Source: Flagellimonas chongwuensis
GTDB taxonomy: Bacteria > Bacteroidota > Bacteroidia > Flavobacteriales > Flavobacteriaceae
Assembly: GCF_013376415.1 (NCBI RefSeq)
Contig: NZ_WYET01000007.1
Location: forward strand, 335,077 to 399,076
Reading direction: 5' to 3'
Length of the DNA: 64,000 nucleotides
The position numbers and the translations under genes are program-made. Shown here piece by piece: positions 63,815 to 64,000 of this stretch. Below the pieces are notes generated by a model. The model was given only the letters and a program-made list of their open reading frames with translations. It searched no databases and was not told the origin of the DNA. Numbering within the stretch: the stretch's first letter is position 1; every line of letters starts with the position of its first letter.

Positions 63815-64000
63815 ATGGGAAAAGGATTTTTTCATGTTCCGACCGCTATAAATGAGCCGGTCAAAAGCTACGCACCGGGCACTCCCGAACGAGAAGAAGT
63901 ACTCAAACAATACAAGGCGTTTTACGACAGTGAAGTGGACGTTCCGCTTTACATCGGAAGCGAAGAAATAAGAACGGGCAACACCAGGCCCATGTCGCCC
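63815..64000 (+). CDS. pruA: L-glutamate gamma-semialdehyde dehydrogenase (1-pyrroline-5-carboxylate dehydrogenase), partial
   Basis: ATG 63815 opens a frame of 62 codons cut by the window edge. The N-terminus MGKGFFHVPTAINEPVKSYA and the following REEVLKQYKAFY and VDVPLYIGSEEIRTGNT match the start of Bacteroidota PruA (about 540 residues). The enzyme oxidises glutamate semialdehyde to glutamate with NAD+ in proline breakdown. The catalytic Cys and Glu lie beyond the edge. A TAACTTTG box precedes it. Confidence 0.9.
   Translation, partial: MGKGFFHVPTAINEPVKSYAPGTPEREEVLKQYKAFYDSEVDVPLYIGSEEIRTGNTRPMSP

Noticed and set aside
1..64000. CRISPR arrays, transposases, integrases, tRNA or rRNA genes
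   Set aside because: I looked for regularly spaced repeats, transposase-type frames and tRNA-like cloverleaf ends and found none convincing.

Overview
This window looks like chromosome from a marine-type Flavobacteriaceae bacterium (Bacteroidota), perhaps a Muricauda/Maribacter-like genus. The evidence is a SusC/SusD pair run by an ECF sigma/FecR pair, several matches to the Bacteroidota promoter element TAnnTTTG, weak ribosome binding sites, many lipoproteins, FucP-type sugar import, LytTR and AraC regulators, and a flavobacterial-type PruA start. The genus is a guess. I saw no rRNA, tRNA, CRISPR array, transposase or phage gene.

Region 1 (1-3.5 kb) has a ybbP-like permease (cut by the window edge) and a ybbA-like ATPase, divergent from a lipoprotein TesA-like SGNH esterase. 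This is the same layout as tesA-ybbA-ybbP in E. coli. Region 2 (3.5-17.8 kb) is a minus-strand carbohydrate locus. In transcription order it holds ECF sigma factor, FecR anti-sigma, SusC with STN domain, SusD, exported PIG-L deacetylase, FucP-like symporter, ROK kinase lacking the usual zinc motif, and a large RIFT-barrel lipoprotein resembling exo-rhamnogalacturonan lyases. A strong terminator then precedes an SLC13 anion symporter. Region 3 (18.2-19.7 kb) is a scar: the C-terminal third of a GH78 alpha-L-rhamnosidase and the C-terminal part of an NCS1 nucleobase transporter lie back to back, both without their 5' ends, around a 27-bp junction.

Region 4 (19.8-26.4 kb) has an NrtR-like regulator with a degenerate Nudix box, divergent from an NTF2-like/beta-propeller protein and a Tat-type Gfo/Idh/MocA protein. 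ArsR, a luciferase-like oxidoreductase and an SBF-like symporter follow. Region 5 (26.4-42 kb) is rich in genes typical of stress response and signalling: SYLF, PNPOx-like, CsbD, PA2169-like and DUF7218-like proteins, TerC, an AI-2E family transporter, a nitroreductase, two paralogous AraC regulators, an AraC-RR-histidine kinase operon and a second kinase/RR pair.

Region 6 (42-49.8 kb) has a five-gene operon with a lipoprotein and four tandem, diverged copies of an exported protein family I do not recognise. It is divergent from a TPR histidine kinase/LytTR pair. Region 7 (49.9-58.7 kb) is a redox/detoxification-like group: NmrA-like reductase, PQQ sugar dehydrogenase, cyclophilin-like protein, alpha/beta hydrolase, an orphan molybdopterin oxidoreductase large subunit, an acetyltransferase and two AraC regulators. 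Region 8 (58.8-64 kb) has NDH-2, a sortilin/BNR-repeat protein and the start of pruA.

The most interesting points are the double-truncation scar, the four-paralogue exported family, the polysaccharide locus without a recognisable intact glycosidase, and paired palindromes three helical turns apart. All assignments come from reading sequence and remembered family motifs; no search was run.
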